Shown piece after piece: positions 27,157-36,136 of a stretch of DNA of 64,000 nucleotides; within the stretch, counting starts at the first letter, position 1; each line of letters opens with the position of its first letter. The position numbers and the translations under genes are program-made. Origin of the DNA: Cellulomonas sp. KRMCY2 (GTDB taxonomy: Bacteria > Actinomycetota > Actinomycetes > Actinomycetales > Cellulomonadaceae); contig NZ_JAGF01000001.1 of the NCBI RefSeq assembly GCF_000526515.1, positions 1,426,001 through 1,490,000 of the forward strand. Direction: 5' to 3'. The notes beneath the pieces are model-generated. The model was given only the letters and a program-made list of their open reading frames with translations. It had not been told where the DNA came from and made no database searches.

Positions 27157-29811
27157 ATGGCTGACCCCCAGCCGCCAGCACAGTTGTCGACCGGAAGGCA
27201 CAGCGTGGCACCGGGCACACCCCCCTCCTCGCACGGCCCCTCGCGCTCCGGCGGACCCACGAGTCCGCAACGGCGCAGCGTCATGAGCTCCGGAGCAGGC
27301 GGCGCGCGTCCGACGACGCCAACCGGCGGAGCACCGACGGCGCGCGGGGGCGGGGCCGGCAGCGGCGGACCCACGCGGCGCAGCCCCGGGTCGGGCGGGT
27401 CAGGCGGATCCGGCGGATCCGGCGGCGGGCGCCCGGCCGGACGTCGACGGCTGATCGACTACCCGCGTCAGGGCAAGACCGGCATCCGTCGCTGGCTGCC
27501 GTCGTGGCGCCTCGTGCTCGGTGCCGTCCTGACGGTCCTGGCCGTGCTCGTCGGCGTGCTGGTGGCCGCGTACGCGAGCACCGACATCCCCCAGCCCGAC
27601 GAGTTCGCCGACGACCAGACCACGACGGTCTACTACGCCGACGGCAGCGAGATGGGCACCTTCGGCGAGCAGAACCGGATCATCGTCGACGGCGAGAGCA
27701 TCCCGCAGCACGTGCGCGACGCCGTCGTCGCGGCTGAGGACCGGACCTTCTACGAGAACCCGGGGATCAACCCGGTCGGCATCGTCCGGGCCCTGTGGAA
27801 CAACGTGCGGGGCAACGACCAGCAGGGTGGGTCGTCGATCACCCAGCAGTACGCCGAGCGGTACTACTTCGGCACGACCGTCAAGGACTACCAGGGCAAG
27901 CTCGAGGAGGCCCTGCTCGCGGTCAAGCTGGCCAGGTCCCAGGACAAGGACGAGATCCTGGGCAACTACCTCAACACGATCTACTTCGGCCGGGACTCCT
28001 ACGGCATCGAGACCGCCGCGCAGGTGTACTTCGGTGTCGGCGTCGCCGACCTGACCGTCTCGCAGGCCGCGCTGATCGCGGGGATCATCCCGTCGCCGAA
28101 CAACTGGGACCCCCGCGCCAACCCGGACAAGGCCGAGCAGCGCTGGAACTACGTGCTCGACGGCATGGTCACGACCGGCGCGCTGACCCAGGCCGAGCGG
28201 GACGGGCAGGTGTTCCCGGAGACGATCGAGTACGCCCGGCCGGACACGTTCGCGGGGCCGGTGGGCTACCTGCTCGACATGGTCAAGCGGGAGGTCCTCG
28301 ACCCGGACAACTCGCCGATCACCGAGGACGACCTGATGAGCACCGGCTACAAGATCGTCACGACGATCGACCCGGTGCTCCAGCAGGCGGCGATCGACGC
28401 CGTCGCGACCCTGCCGGCGGACAAGCCGGCGTCCCTGCAGGCCGCCCTGGTCACCCTCAACCCGCAGGACGGCGCGATCGTCGCGCTCTACGGTGGCGCG
28501 GACTACCTGACCGACGCGCGCAACACGGTGACCTATCACACGGCCCAGGCCGGGTCGACCTTCAAGCCGTTCACGCTCATCGCCGCCCTCGAGTCGGGCA
28601 ACTCGCTGCGCTCGCGGTACGACGGCGACTCCATGATCACTGTCGACACCTTCCCGGACCCGGTGCGCAACTTCGGCTCCGGCAACGGCCAGAGCTTCGG
28701 CGTGATCGACGTCGTCACGGCGACCGCGAACTCGGTCAACTCCGTCTACGCGCAGCTCAATGCCGAGGTGGGCCCGGCGGCAACGCTCGACGTGGCCCGT
28801 CGAGCCGGCCTGCCGGACGACGCTCTCGTCGGCCAGGAGGTGCCGTCCAACGTCCTGGGCACCGCCTCGCCGCACCCCCTGGACATGGCGCAGGCCTACA
28901 ACACGTTCGCCGCCCAGGGGATGCGCACCGAACCGTTCATCGTCCGGTCCGTCGAGTACCTGTCCGGCGGGGTCGTCTACGAGGGCGGCTCGACGCCCGA
29001 GCGGGTGTTCGAGGCCGACGTCATGGCCGATGTCACCTACGCGCTGAGCCAGGTGGTGGAGGACGGCACCGCGAAGAAGGCGGCGGAGATCGGACACCCG
29101 GTGGCGGGCAAGACCGGTACGTCCAACGAGAACCGGTCGGCGTGGTTCATCGGCTACACGGCCCACCTGACGACCGCCGTGACCCTCTTCCAGCTGGGGG
29201 AGGACAACAAGTCGATGGCGGAGATCACACCGTTCGGTGGGGTCTCCCAGGTCACCGGTGGCTCGATCCCGCTCGACGTGTGGACGGCCTACATGACCAC
29301 CGCGATGGCCGGGCGTGAGGTGATCGAGTTCCCGGCACGGGCCGACGTCGGCGAGGAGAAGAAGCCGCCGATGGTCGCCATCCCCGCGGTGGCCGGGATG
29401 TCCGAGTGGGACGCCCGGGTGACGCTCGAGGGCCTCGGGTTCGTCGTCTCGGTCGAGCGGCCGTTCGACCCGAACGTGCCCAAGGGCACCGCGATCTCGA
29501 CCAACCCGGCGGGTGAGGCCGAGGAGGGCAGCGCGGTCGCGATCGTGGTCTCCGAGGGCCCGGAGCCAGCGGCGGAGGTCGCGGTGCCGACCGTCGTGGG
29601 GATGACCGAGGCCGCTGCGACGGCGACCCTGCAGGCCGCCGGCTTCGTGGTGTCGACCTCCCGGGAGGCGAGTGCGACGGTCCCGCTCGGCACCGTGATC
29701 TCGAGCAACCCGTCCGGCGGTCAGGCCGAGGAGGGCAGCACCGTCACGATCGTGGTGTCGGGCGGGCCGGCGGTGGTCGAGCCGCCACCGACCCAGGCGC
29801 CACAGCCCTGA
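27157..29811 (+). CDS. ponA: Bifunctional penicillin-binding protein with two PASTA domains
   Basis: An 884-aa class A PBP that polymerises and cross-links peptidoglycan outside the membrane. A basic, Gly/Pro-rich cytoplasmic segment is followed by a membrane helix at about 116-140. The GT51 domain has AAEDRTFYENPG and GGSSITQQ. The transpeptidase has STFK at 467-470, SVN near 526 and KTGTS at 652-656. Two PASTA domains occupy about 740-875. It corresponds to M. tuberculosis ponA1 next to padR-ino1. A terminator follows. Confidence 0.95.
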   Translation: MADPQPPAQLSTGRHSVAPGTPPSSHGPSRSGGPTSPQRRSVMSSGAGGARPTTPTGGAPTARGGGAGSGGPTRRSPGSGGSGGSGGSGGGRPAGRRRLIDYPRQGKTGIRRWLPSWRLVLGAVLTVLAVLVGVLVAAYASTDIPQPDEFADDQTTTVYYADGSEMGTFGEQNRIIVDGESIPQHVRDAVVAAEDRTFYENPGINPVGIVRALWNNVRGNDQQGGSSITQQYAERYYFGTTVKDYQGKLEEALLAVKLARSQDKDEILGNYLNTIYFGRDSYGIETAAQVYFGVGVADLTVSQAALIAGIIPSPNNWDPRANPDKAEQRWNYVLDGMVTTGALTQAERDGQVFPETIEYARPDTFAGPVGYLLDMVKREVLDPDNSPITEDDLMSTGYKIVTTIDPVLQQAAIDAVATLPADKPASLQAALVTLNPQDGAIVALYGGADYLTDARNTVTYHTAQAGSTFKPFTLIAALESGNSLRSRYDGDSMITVDTFPDPVRNFGSGNGQSFGVIDVVTATANSVNSVYAQLNAEVGPAATLDVARRAGLPDDALVGQEVPSNVLGTASPHPLDMAQAYNTFAAQGMRTEPFIVRSVEYLSGGVVYEGGSTPERVFEADVMADVTYALSQVVEDGTAKKAAEIGHPVAGKTGTSNENRSAWFIGYTAHLTTAVTLFQLGEDNKSMAEITPFGGVSQVTGGSIPLDVWTAYMTTAMAGREVIEFPARADVGEEKKPPMVAIPAVAGMSEWDARVTLEGLGFVVSVERPFDPNVPKGTAISTNPAGEAEEGSAVAIVVSEGPEPAAEVAVPTVVGMTEAAATATLQAAGFVVSTSREASATVPLGTVISSNPSGGQAEEGSTVTIVVSGGPAVVEPPPTQAPQP

Positions 29812-29828
29812 GTCGGCTGACGGCCTGA

Positions 29829-29868
29829 ACCGGCCGGTGCCCGGGTCCGCCCCGGGTCGCCGGCCGGT
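29829..29868 (+). terminator. Terminator of ponA
   Basis: ACCGGCCGG...CCCGGG pairs with CCCGGG...CCGGCCGGT across a small loop, with one bulge, 18 bp after the stop. Confidence 0.65.
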
Positions 29869-29901
29869 GGCGTCGTGGCGTCGGTCGCGTCGGTGACCCG
29901 G

Positions 29902-29907
29902 TAGCAT
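29902..29907 (+). promoter_or_regulatory. -10 element of the rpsF operon
   Basis: TAGCAT within GGTAGCATGGG fits TANNNT. Transcription would start near 29914, giving a leader of about 117 nt before rpsF. The -35 is not clear. Confidence 0.5.
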
Positions 29908-29975
29908 GGGCGGTTGCTGCCCGGAGCCGAGCGACGCCTATCGTCGCGGGAGACCCGGGCCTGCAGACGCAACAC

Positions 29976-30019
29976 CCTCCTGTCACGGAGAGACCGTGAC
30001 CGATCAAGTCCACAGGAGG
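29976..30019 (+). promoter_or_regulatory. rpsF leader hairpin that can hide the ribosome binding site
   Basis: CCTCCTGT (29976-29983) is the exact complement of ACAGGAGG (30012-30019), which contains the rpsF ribosome site. Between them is a perfect hairpin, GTCACGG-agaga-CCGTGAC (29982-30000). Pairing would block translation. Known leaders of this operon bind the S6:S18 complex for feedback control; this one fits in place and logic, but the Rfam motif was not verified. Confidence 0.65.
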
Positions 30020-30030
30020 TGGGTATCCGC

Positions 30031-30321
30031 ATGCGTCATTACGAGATGATGGTCATCCTCGATCCAGAGATCGAGGAGCGCACCGTCGCCCCTTCGCTCG
30101 ACAAGTACCTGTCCGTGGTCACGACCGCCGGCGGATCGATCGACAAGGTCGACATCTGGGGCCGTCGTCGCCTCGCCTACGAGATCCTCAAGAAGACCGA
30201 GGGCATCTACGCGGTCGTCGACTTCACCGCCGAGCCGGCAACGGCCAAGGAGCTGGACCGCCAGCTGGGCCTGAACGAGGCCGTCCTGCGCACGAAGGTC
30301 ATGCGCCCCGACGCGCACTGA
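30031..30321 (+). CDS. rpsF: 30S ribosomal protein bS6
   Basis: A 96-aa bS6 with the family N-terminus [16 protein letters not shown] and [11 protein letters not shown]. It binds bS18 on the small-subunit platform. ATG 30031 follows AGGAGG; an upstream in-frame start at 29914 would translate the leader hairpin and is not family-like. First gene of rpsF-ssb-rpsR-rplI. Confidence 0.97.
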   Translation: MRHYEMMVILDPEIEERTVAPSLDKYLSVVTTAGGSIDKVDIWGRRRLAYEILKKTEGIYAVVDFTAEPATAKELDRQLGLNEAVLRTKVMRPDAH

Positions 30322-30372
30322 GCGTCGTCCACGGCACCGACCCACAACGACTGATCTGAACGAGGAGCTGGC

Positions 30373-30873
30373 ATGGCTGGAGACACCGTCATCACGGTGG
30401 TCGGGAACCTCACCGGGGACCCCGAGCTGCGCTTCACCCCGTCCGGGGCCGCCGTCGCGAACTTCACGATCGCGTCGACCCCTCGGCAGTTCGACCGCCA
30501 GAGCAACGAGTGGAAGGACGGCGACACGCTGTTCATGCGCTGCTCGATCTGGCGCGAGGCCGCGGAGAACGTCGCCGAGTCGCTGACCAAGGGCATGCGC
30601 GTCATCGCCTCCGGTCGGCTCGTCCAGCGCTCCTACGACACCCGCGAGGGTGAGAAGCGCACGGTGGTCGAGCTCCAGGTCGACGAGATCGGTCCGTCGC
30701 TGCGCTACGCGTCCGCGAAGGTCACCCGTGCCCAGCGCTCCGGCGGTGGCGGCGGTGGCTTCGGCGGTGGTGGCGGTGGCGGTGGCGCGCAGTCCTCGTC
30801 CGCCGACAACGACCCGTGGGCAACGCCCGCACCGTCGGCCGGTGGCTCGTTCTCCGACGAACCTCCGTTCTGA
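30373..30873 (+). CDS. ssb: Single-stranded DNA-binding protein
   Basis: A 166-aa SSB. The OB fold is residues 1-115 ([38 protein letters not shown]). A Gly-rich linker follows, then the acidic tip FSDEPPF, which recruits replication and repair partners. It lies in the ribosomal operon between rpsF and rpsR, the standard place. Confidence 0.97.
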   Translation: MAGDTVITVVGNLTGDPELRFTPSGAAVANFTIASTPRQFDRQSNEWKDGDTLFMRCSIWREAAENVAESLTKGMRVIASGRLVQRSYDTREGEKRTVVELQVDEIGPSLRYASAKVTRAQRSGGGGGGFGGGGGGGGAQSSSADNDPWATPAPSAGGSFSDEPPF

Positions 30874-30963
30874 CCGGCACACAAGACATCACCCATCCCG
30901 GGTAGCCGCCGCCGCAGGGCGGCCCACCTGCCCGGGCTCCGAAGAACCTGAAGGAGCACCACG

Positions 30964-31200
30964 ATGGCGAAGCCCGTCGTTCGCAAGCCGAAGAAGAAGC
31001 TCAACCCGCTCAAGGCCGCCAAGATCGACGTGGTGGACTACAAGGACACCGTCCTGCTGCGCAAGTTCATCTCCGACCGCGGAAAGATCCGTGCGCGTCG
31101 GGTGACCGGCGTCTCCACCCAGGAGCAGCGCGCCATCGCCCGGGCCGTCAAGAACGCCCGTGAGATGGCCCTGCTGCCCTACTCGAGCTCTGCTCGCTGA
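30964..31200 (+). CDS. rpsR: 30S ribosomal protein bS18, zinc-free type
   Basis: A 78-aa bS18 with the core [19 protein letters not shown]. The N-terminus [15 protein letters not shown] has no Cys-X2-Cys pair, so this is the C-minus form that needs no zinc. Mycobacterial rpsR1 at the same locus keeps the cysteines. AAGGAG precedes the ATG. Partner of bS6. Confidence 0.96.
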   Translation: MAKPVVRKPKKKLNPLKAAKIDVVDYKDTVLLRKFISDRGKIRARRVTGVSTQEQRAIARAVKNAREMALLPYSSSAR

Positions 31201-31216
31201 GAAAGGCTGACCTCCG

Positions 31217-31669
31217 ATGGCAAAGCTCATCCTGACTCACGAGGTGACCGGCCTCGGTACGCCCGGTGACGTGGTCGAGGTGAAGGACGGGTACGCCCGG
31301 AACTTCCTCCTGCCGCGTGGCCTGGCGACCGGGTGGTCCAAGGGCGCCGAGAAGCAGATCGCCGGCATCCGCAACGCGCGCAAGAAGCGCGAGGTCGCCG
31401 GGCTCGACGACGCGAAGGCGATCCGCGACTCGCTGCAGTCCAAGCCGGTCATCGTGACGGCCAAGGCCGGCGTGTCCGGTCGGCTGTTCGGCGCGATCAC
31501 CACGACGGACATCGCCGAGGCCGTCGCGGCCGCCGGTGGCCCGTCGATCGACAAGCGCAAGATCGAGGTCGGTCAGCCGATCAAGTCGCTCGGTGACTTC
31601 CAGGTGCAGCTCCGGCTGCACGACGACGTCTCCGCGCGGATCGACGTGCGGGTCGTCCCGGAGGCCTGA
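31217..31669 (+). CDS. rplI: 50S ribosomal protein bL9
   Basis: A 150-aa bL9. The N-terminal domain has [20 protein letters not shown] and NFLLPRGLA; a connecting helix and a C-terminal domain ending in VRVVPEA follow. It is the last gene of the operon, 16 bp after rpsR, and is followed by a strong terminator. Confidence 0.97.
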   Translation: MAKLILTHEVTGLGTPGDVVEVKDGYARNFLLPRGLATGWSKGAEKQIAGIRNARKKREVAGLDDAKAIRDSLQSKPVIVTAKAGVSGRLFGAITTTDIAEAVAAAGGPSIDKRKIEVGQPIKSLGDFQVQLRLHDDVSARIDVRVVPEA

Positions 31670-31687
31670 GCCTCCACCAGCAGTGCA

Positions 31688-31726
31688 CGAGGCCCGGCCC
31701 CGCTCGGGGGCCGGGCCTCGTTGCTG
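31688..31726 (+). terminator. Terminator of the rpsF-rplI operon
   Basis: CGAGGCCCGGCCCC and GGGGCCGGGCCTCG (14-bp perfect stem, five-base loop) followed by TTGCTG. Confidence 0.9.
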
Positions 31727-31772
31727 TCCCCCTCTGGAACTCACCCCGGTGACGGTCTCGTGACGGTGGCCG

Positions 31773-33128
31773 TCAGGCGCCGGTGACCAGCCATGCGGTC
31801 CCGCGCGCGCGCAACCCGGTCGTCACGGCGCGGGCGAGCATGAAGACGCCCGCGAAGGCGACCCAGGACCAGACGAGACCCGAGACGCCGTCGTCGGCCA
31901 CGGCACGGACCGCGAGGGCGGCCGGGGCGTAGACCGCCAGCGTGACCAGGCCGACGACGGCGAGGTACCGACCGTCCCCGGCGCCGATCAGGACGCCGTC
32001 GAGCACGAAGACCCAGCCGGCCATCGGCACGGTCGCCGCGATGACGAGCAGGGTGGTGGCCACCGCGCGCCGCACGTCGGGATCGTCGCTGAACAGCTGT
32101 GCGACCCACCAGCCGGAGGCCGCGAGCGTCACGCCGAGGACGACACCGGCGCCGACGCCCCACTGCAGGGTCCGCCGCAGCACCGCCCTGGCAGCCGGGA
32201 CGTCACCACTGCCGAGGGCCTGGCCGACCATGGCCTGGGCGGCGATCGCCAGCGCGTCGAGGGCGAAGGCCGCGAGGCCCCACAGCGCCATGACGACCTG
32301 GTGCCCGGCGAGCGTCACGGTGCCGAGCCCGGTGGCGACCCACGCCGCCAGGAGGATCGCCAGCCGCAGCGACGTCGTGCGGACGAGCAGCGGAGCGCCC
32401 GTGCGCAGACCGGTCAGGACGCCCGACGCCGAGGGCCGCAGCGGCAGCTCCAGGGCGCGGGCCCCGCGCACGACGACGGCCGCCAGCGTCGCCGCCATGG
32501 CCAGCTGGGTGACTGCGGTACCGGACCCGGAGCCGGCGACGCCCATGCCGAGACCCAGCACGAGCACGACCGAGAGTGCCGCATTGACCAGGGCGCCTGC
32601 GGCGGCGACCCACAGCGGCGTGCGGGTGTCGAGCATGCCTCGCAGCACACCGGTCGCAGCGAGGACCGTGAGCATGCCCGGCAGGCCGGGGGCGGACCAC
32701 CGCAGGTAGGCCACGGCGTGCGGGGCGACGTCGGGCGGTGCACCGAGCGCAGCGACGACGCCCGGTGCCGACAGCCAGAGCGCGGCGCCGAGCAGCGCGC
32801 CGAGACCGAGCGCGAGCCAGAGCCCGTCGATGCCGAGCCGCAGCGCCCGACGCCGGTCCCCGGCTCCGATCGTGCGGGCGACGCTTGCCGTCGTGGCGTA
32901 GGCCAGGAAGACGCACAGCCCGACGACGGTGGTCAGGACGGTGCTCGCCAGCGCGAGGCCGGCCAGCTCGGGCGTACCGAGCTGCCCCACCACGGCGGAG
33001 TCGACCAGGATGAACAGGGGCTCGGCGACGAGCGCGCCGAGCGCGGGCGCCGCGAGTGACCGGATCTGGCGGTCGAGGCGCGAGACATCAGGTGGGATCG
33101 GGTGTCCATCAGGTGAACGGATTGCCAA
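31773..33128 (-). CDS. MATE-family efflux transporter (DinF-like)
   Basis: A 451-aa protein with about twelve helices and MATE features: LAAPALGALVAEPLFILVDS at the N-terminus and a repeated second half (GHQVVMALWGLAAFALDAL). Such exporters expel cationic drugs or metabolites using ion gradients. No ATG or GTG fits; TTG 33128 with AGGA five bases upstream gives a normal length. Open sequence before it runs into the dnaB promoter region. Confidence 0.86.
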   Translation of the reverse strand: MAIRSPDGHPIPPDVSRLDRQIRSLAAPALGALVAEPLFILVDSAVVGQLGTPELAGLALASTVLTTVVGLCVFLAYATTASVARTIGAGDRRRALRLGIDGLWLALGLGALLGAALWLSAPGVVAALGAPPDVAPHAVAYLRWSAPGLPGMLTVLAATGVLRGMLDTRTPLWVAAAGALVNAALSVVLVLGLGMGVAGSGSGTAVTQLAMAATLAAVVVRGARALELPLRPSASGVLTGLRTGAPLLVRTTSLRLAILLAAWVATGLGTVTLAGHQVVMALWGLAAFALDALAIAAQAMVGQALGSGDVPAARAVLRRTLQWGVGAGVVLGVTLAASGWWVAQLFSDDPDVRRAVATTLLVIAATVPMAGWVFVLDGVLIGAGDGRYLAVVGLVTLAVYAPAALAVRAVADDGVSGLVWSWVAFAGVFMLARAVTTGLRARGTAWLVTGA

Positions 33129-33135
33129 CGAATTC

Positions 33136-33275
33136 CTGTCCACAGCGGGTGCACGGCGTACGTGGTGGTCAGCGCGTGTTCCCACGGCTCCCACAACGGT
33201 ATCCACAGCGTTGTCCCCGCCCTGTGCACAGACGCCCTCGGCGCGGTCCACAGCGTCGTCCCCAGGTTGCCCACA
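33136..33275 (+). promoter_or_regulatory. Cluster of four DnaA-box-like sites upstream of dnaB
   Basis: CTGTCCACA (33136), GTATCCACA (33199), CGGTCCACA (33244) and TTGCCCACA (33267), all on the plus strand, lie in the MATE-dnaB gap. Three differ by one base and one by two from TTGTCCACA/TTATCCACA. DnaA could regulate dnaB or be titrated here. Confidence 0.5.
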
Positions 33276-33292
33276 GGGCCAATGTCCCTTTG

Positions 33293-33322
33293 TTGGGTCC
33301 GGGAGCCGAACCGCTCTAGCCT
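33293..33322 (+). promoter_or_regulatory. Candidate dnaB promoter
   Basis: TTGGGT (33293-33298), an 18-bp spacer, and TAGCCT (33317-33322). Transcription would start about 100 nt before the dnaB start codon. Confidence 0.5.
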
Positions 33323-33430
33323 CGCGTGAGGTAGGACGAAGTTCGTGGTCGAGGGCATCAGTGGCGATGTCAGCGGTGCGCGATAGAACGTCAGTACGAC
33401 GCGTTCGAAGCGCGCTGGTGAAGGGTGATC

Positions 33431-36088
33431 GTGAGCATCGACGAGCTCGAGCAGGGGTTGGGCACGAGGCGACCGGATGCGGGCTTCGACCGGACCCCGC
33501 CGCAGGACATCCCGGCCGAGCAGAGCGTCCTCGGCGGGATGATGCTGTCCAAGGACGCCATCGCCGACGTGGTCGAGCAGCTCAAGGGCATGGACTTCTA
33601 CCGGCCGGCCCACGAGATGGTCTTCGACGCGATCCTCGACCTGTACGGCCGCGGTGAGCCCGCCGACGCCGTCACGGTCGCCGGTGAGCTGACCAAGCGC
33701 GGTGAGATCGGCCGGATCGGCGGCGCGCCCTATCTGCACACGCTCATCTCGATGGTCCCGACGGCCGCCAACGCCGGCTACTACGCCCGCATCGTGCGCG
33801 AACGCGCCGTGCTGCGCCGACTGGTCGAGGCCGGCACCCGGATCGTCCAGCTCGGCTACGCGACCGACGGTGGCGACGTCGACGACATCGTCAACAACGC
33901 CCAGGCCGAGGTCTACGCGGTCACCGAGCAGCGCACCAGCGAGGACTACCTCCCGCTCGGCGACATCATCAACGGGACCATGGAGGAGATCGAGGCCGCA
34001 GGTCACCGCGGCGAGGGCATGGTCGGCGTCCCGACCGGCTTCCTCGAGCTCGACAAGCTGACCAACGGTCTGCACCCCGGCCAGATGATCGTCCTGGCCG
34101 CTCGGCCGGCCCTGGGCAAGTCGACCCTGGGCATCGACATCCTGCGGTCGGCGTCGATCAAGCACGGCATGGCCTCGGTGCTCTTCTCGCTCGAGATGAG
34201 CCGCAACGAGATCACGATGCGCATGCTCGCCGCCGAGGCGCGCGTCCCGCTGCAGAACATGCGCAAGGGCACCATGCGCGACGACGACTGGACCAAGCTC
34301 GCCTCGACCATGGGCCGGCTGTCCGAGGCGCCGCTGTTCATCGACGACTCGCCGAACATGTCCCTGATGGAGATCCGGGCCAAGTGCCGCCGGCTCAAGC
34401 AGCGCCACAACCTCAAGCTCGTCGTCATCGACTACCTGCAGCTGATGACCTCGGGCAAGCGCGTCGAGTCCCGCCAGCAGGAGGTCAGCGAGTTCTCGCG
34501 TGCCCTCAAGCTGCTCGCCAAGGAGCTCGAGGTCCCGGTGATCGCGATCTCCCAGCTCAACCGTGGCGCCGAGCAGCGCACCGACAAGCGCCCGCAGATG
34601 AGCGACCTTCGCGAGTCGGGGTGCCTCACTGCGGACACCAAGGTGCTGCGCGCCGACACCGGCGCCGAGACCACGATGGGCGAGCTGCACGCCGCCGGCG
34701 CGACGGACGTTCCCGTGTGGGCCCTCGACTCGTCCCTGCGGTACGTGCGGCGGCACCTGACGCACGTGTTCAGCACCGGGGTCAAGGAGACGTTCCGGCT
34801 GCGGCTCGCCTCCGGCAAGGAGATCAGCGCCACGGCGAACCACCCGTTCCTCACGTACGAGGGCTGGTCGCCGCTCGGCGAGCTCGAGGTCGGTTCCCGC
34901 GTCGCGGTCCCTCGCCACGTCCCCGGTCCGGAACAGCTGTCGGAGTGGAGCGCCCGCCGCGTCGTGCTGCTCGCTCACCTGCTCGGGGACGGATCGTTCG
35001 TCCGGCGGCAGCCCCTGCGGTATGCGTCGATCGACGAGGCGAACCTCTCGGCCGTCGCCGATGCGGCGACCGACTTCGGCATCACCGCCGTCCGGGACGA
35101 GTACCCCGCTGCCCGCTGCGCCACGATGCGACTCCCGGCGCCGTACCACCTCACCCACGGCAAGCGGAACCCGGTGGCGGAGTGGCTCGACGGCATGGAG
35201 CTCTTCGGTCGTCGGAGCCACGAGAAGTTCGTCCCGACGTCGGTGTTCCACCTGCCCAAGGCGCAGATCTCGCTCTTCCTGCGGCACCTGTGGGCCACCG
35301 ACGGCTCGGTGACGGTCAACGCCAACCAGCGTGGCGGCCGGGTCTACTACGCGTCGACCTCGCGCCGTCTGGTCGACGACGTCTCGCGGCTGCTGCTCCG
35401 GTTCGGCATCTCGACCCGGATCCGCTCGGTGACCAAGCCCGGGTACCGGACCGGCTACACCCTCGACCTGTCCGGGGTGGACGACCAGCGGCGCTTCCTC
35501 CAGGAGATCGGCGTCCACGGCGCGCGCGGTGTGCAGGCAGCGAGGCTCCTCGAGATCATCCGGGACACCCAGGCCAACACCAACGTCGACACGGTCCCGC
35601 TCGGCGTCTGGGAGGACGTGCGCAAGGTCCTCGTCGACCAGGGCATGAGCCACCGCGCGTTCGCCGCGGCCATGGGGACGCAGTTCTGCGGCAGCTCGCA
35701 GCGGAAGCACGCGCCGTCCCGCGAACGCCTCGGTCGGATCGCCGAGCTCCTGAGCTCGGAGGAGCTCGAGATCATGGCGGTCAACGACCTGCTCTGGGAC
35801 CGCGTCGTGGCGATCGAGCCGCTGGGCGAGCAGGAGGTGTTCGACGCGACGGTCGTCGGGCACCACAACTTCGTGGCCAACGGCATCGCCGTCCACAACA
35901 GCATCGAGCAGGATGCCGACATCGTGATCCTGCTGCACCGCGAGGACGCCTACGAGCGCGAGTCACCGCGCGCCGGCGAGGCCGACCTGATCGTGGCCAA
36001 GCACCGTAACGGCCCGACGGACACCATCGTGGTGGCCTTCCAGGGCACCTATGCGCGGTTCGTCGACATGGCGCCTGCGGGGATGTAG
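33431..36088 (+). CDS. dnaB: Replicative DNA helicase DnaB, intein-containing precursor
   Basis: An 885-aa precursor; after splicing, a 459-aa helicase of normal size. The N-terminal domain begins PPQDIPAEQSVLGGMMLS. The RecA-like core has the Walker A motif ARPALGKSTLGIDI and VVIDYLQLM. The intein splits DLRESG | SIEQDADIVILL. GTG 33431 is preferred over GTG 33425 because AAGGG is correctly spaced. DnaB unwinds DNA at the fork. Both exteins stay in frame, so the protein is active only if the intein splices. Confidence 0.95.
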   Translation: MSIDELEQGLGTRRPDAGFDRTPPQDIPAEQSVLGGMMLSKDAIADVVEQLKGMDFYRPAHEMVFDAILDLYGRGEPADAVTVAGELTKRGEIGRIGGAPYLHTLISMVPTAANAGYYARIVRERAVLRRLVEAGTRIVQLGYATDGGDVDDIVNNAQAEVYAVTEQRTSEDYLPLGDIINGTMEEIEAAGHRGEGMVGVPTGFLELDKLTNGLHPGQMIVLAARPALGKSTLGIDILRSASIKHGMASVLFSLEMSRNEITMRMLAAEARVPLQNMRKGTMRDDDWTKLASTMGRLSEAPLFIDDSPNMSLMEIRAKCRRLKQRHNLKLVVIDYLQLMTSGKRVESRQQEVSEFSRALKLLAKELEVPVIAISQLNRGAEQRTDKRPQMSDLRESGCLTADTKVLRADTGAETTMGELHAAGATDVPVWALDSSLRYVRRHLTHVFSTGVKETFRLRLASGKEISATANHPFLTYEGWSPLGELEVGSRVAVPRHVPGPEQLSEWSARRVVLLAHLLGDGSFVRRQPLRYASIDEANLSAVADAATDFGITAVRDEYPAARCATMRLPAPYHLTHGKRNPVAEWLDGMELFGRRSHEKFVPTSVFHLPKAQISLFLRHLWATDGSVTVNANQRGGRVYYASTSRRLVDDVSRLLLRFGISTRIRSVTKPGYRTGYTLDLSGVDDQRRFLQEIGVHGARGVQAARLLEIIRDTQANTNVDTVPLGVWEDVRKVLVDQGMSHRAFAAAMGTQFCGSSQRKHAPSRERLGRIAELLSSEELEIMAVNDLLWDRVVAIEPLGEQEVFDATVVGHHNFVANGIAVHNSIEQDADIVILLHREDAYERESPRAGEADLIVAKHRNGPTDTIVVAFQGTYARFVDMAPAGM
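34622..35899 (+). mobile_element. DnaB intein with LAGLIDADG homing endonuclease
   Basis: 426 residues in frame. It starts with Cys (CLTADTKVLRAD), has block B with TANHPFLTYEGW, two LAGLIDADG-type motifs (LLAHLLGDGSFV and LFLRHLWATDGSV), and ends VVGHHNFVANGIAVHN followed by extein Ser. All splicing residues (Cys1, block B His, terminal His-Asn, +1 Ser) are present. It sits after DLRESG, the site used by the Synechocystis DnaB intein. The second endonuclease motif keeps Asp, so the nuclease may be active. Confidence 0.95.
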
Positions 36089-36136
36089 CACGGCCTCGGG
36101 GCGCCATGACTGCCCGACGCATGGCATCCTCGGCGC

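Noticed and set aside
27400-29907. 835-residue open frame on the minus strand
   Set aside because: Antisense of ponA, Asp/Arg/His-rich with no motifs.
34622-35899. dnaB broken by an insertion
   Set aside because: The insertion is in frame, with all intein splice residues, so it is a splicing precursor and not a pseudogene.
32933-35938. 1001-residue open frame on the minus strand
   Set aside because: Antisense of dnaB and its intein; no recognisable domain.
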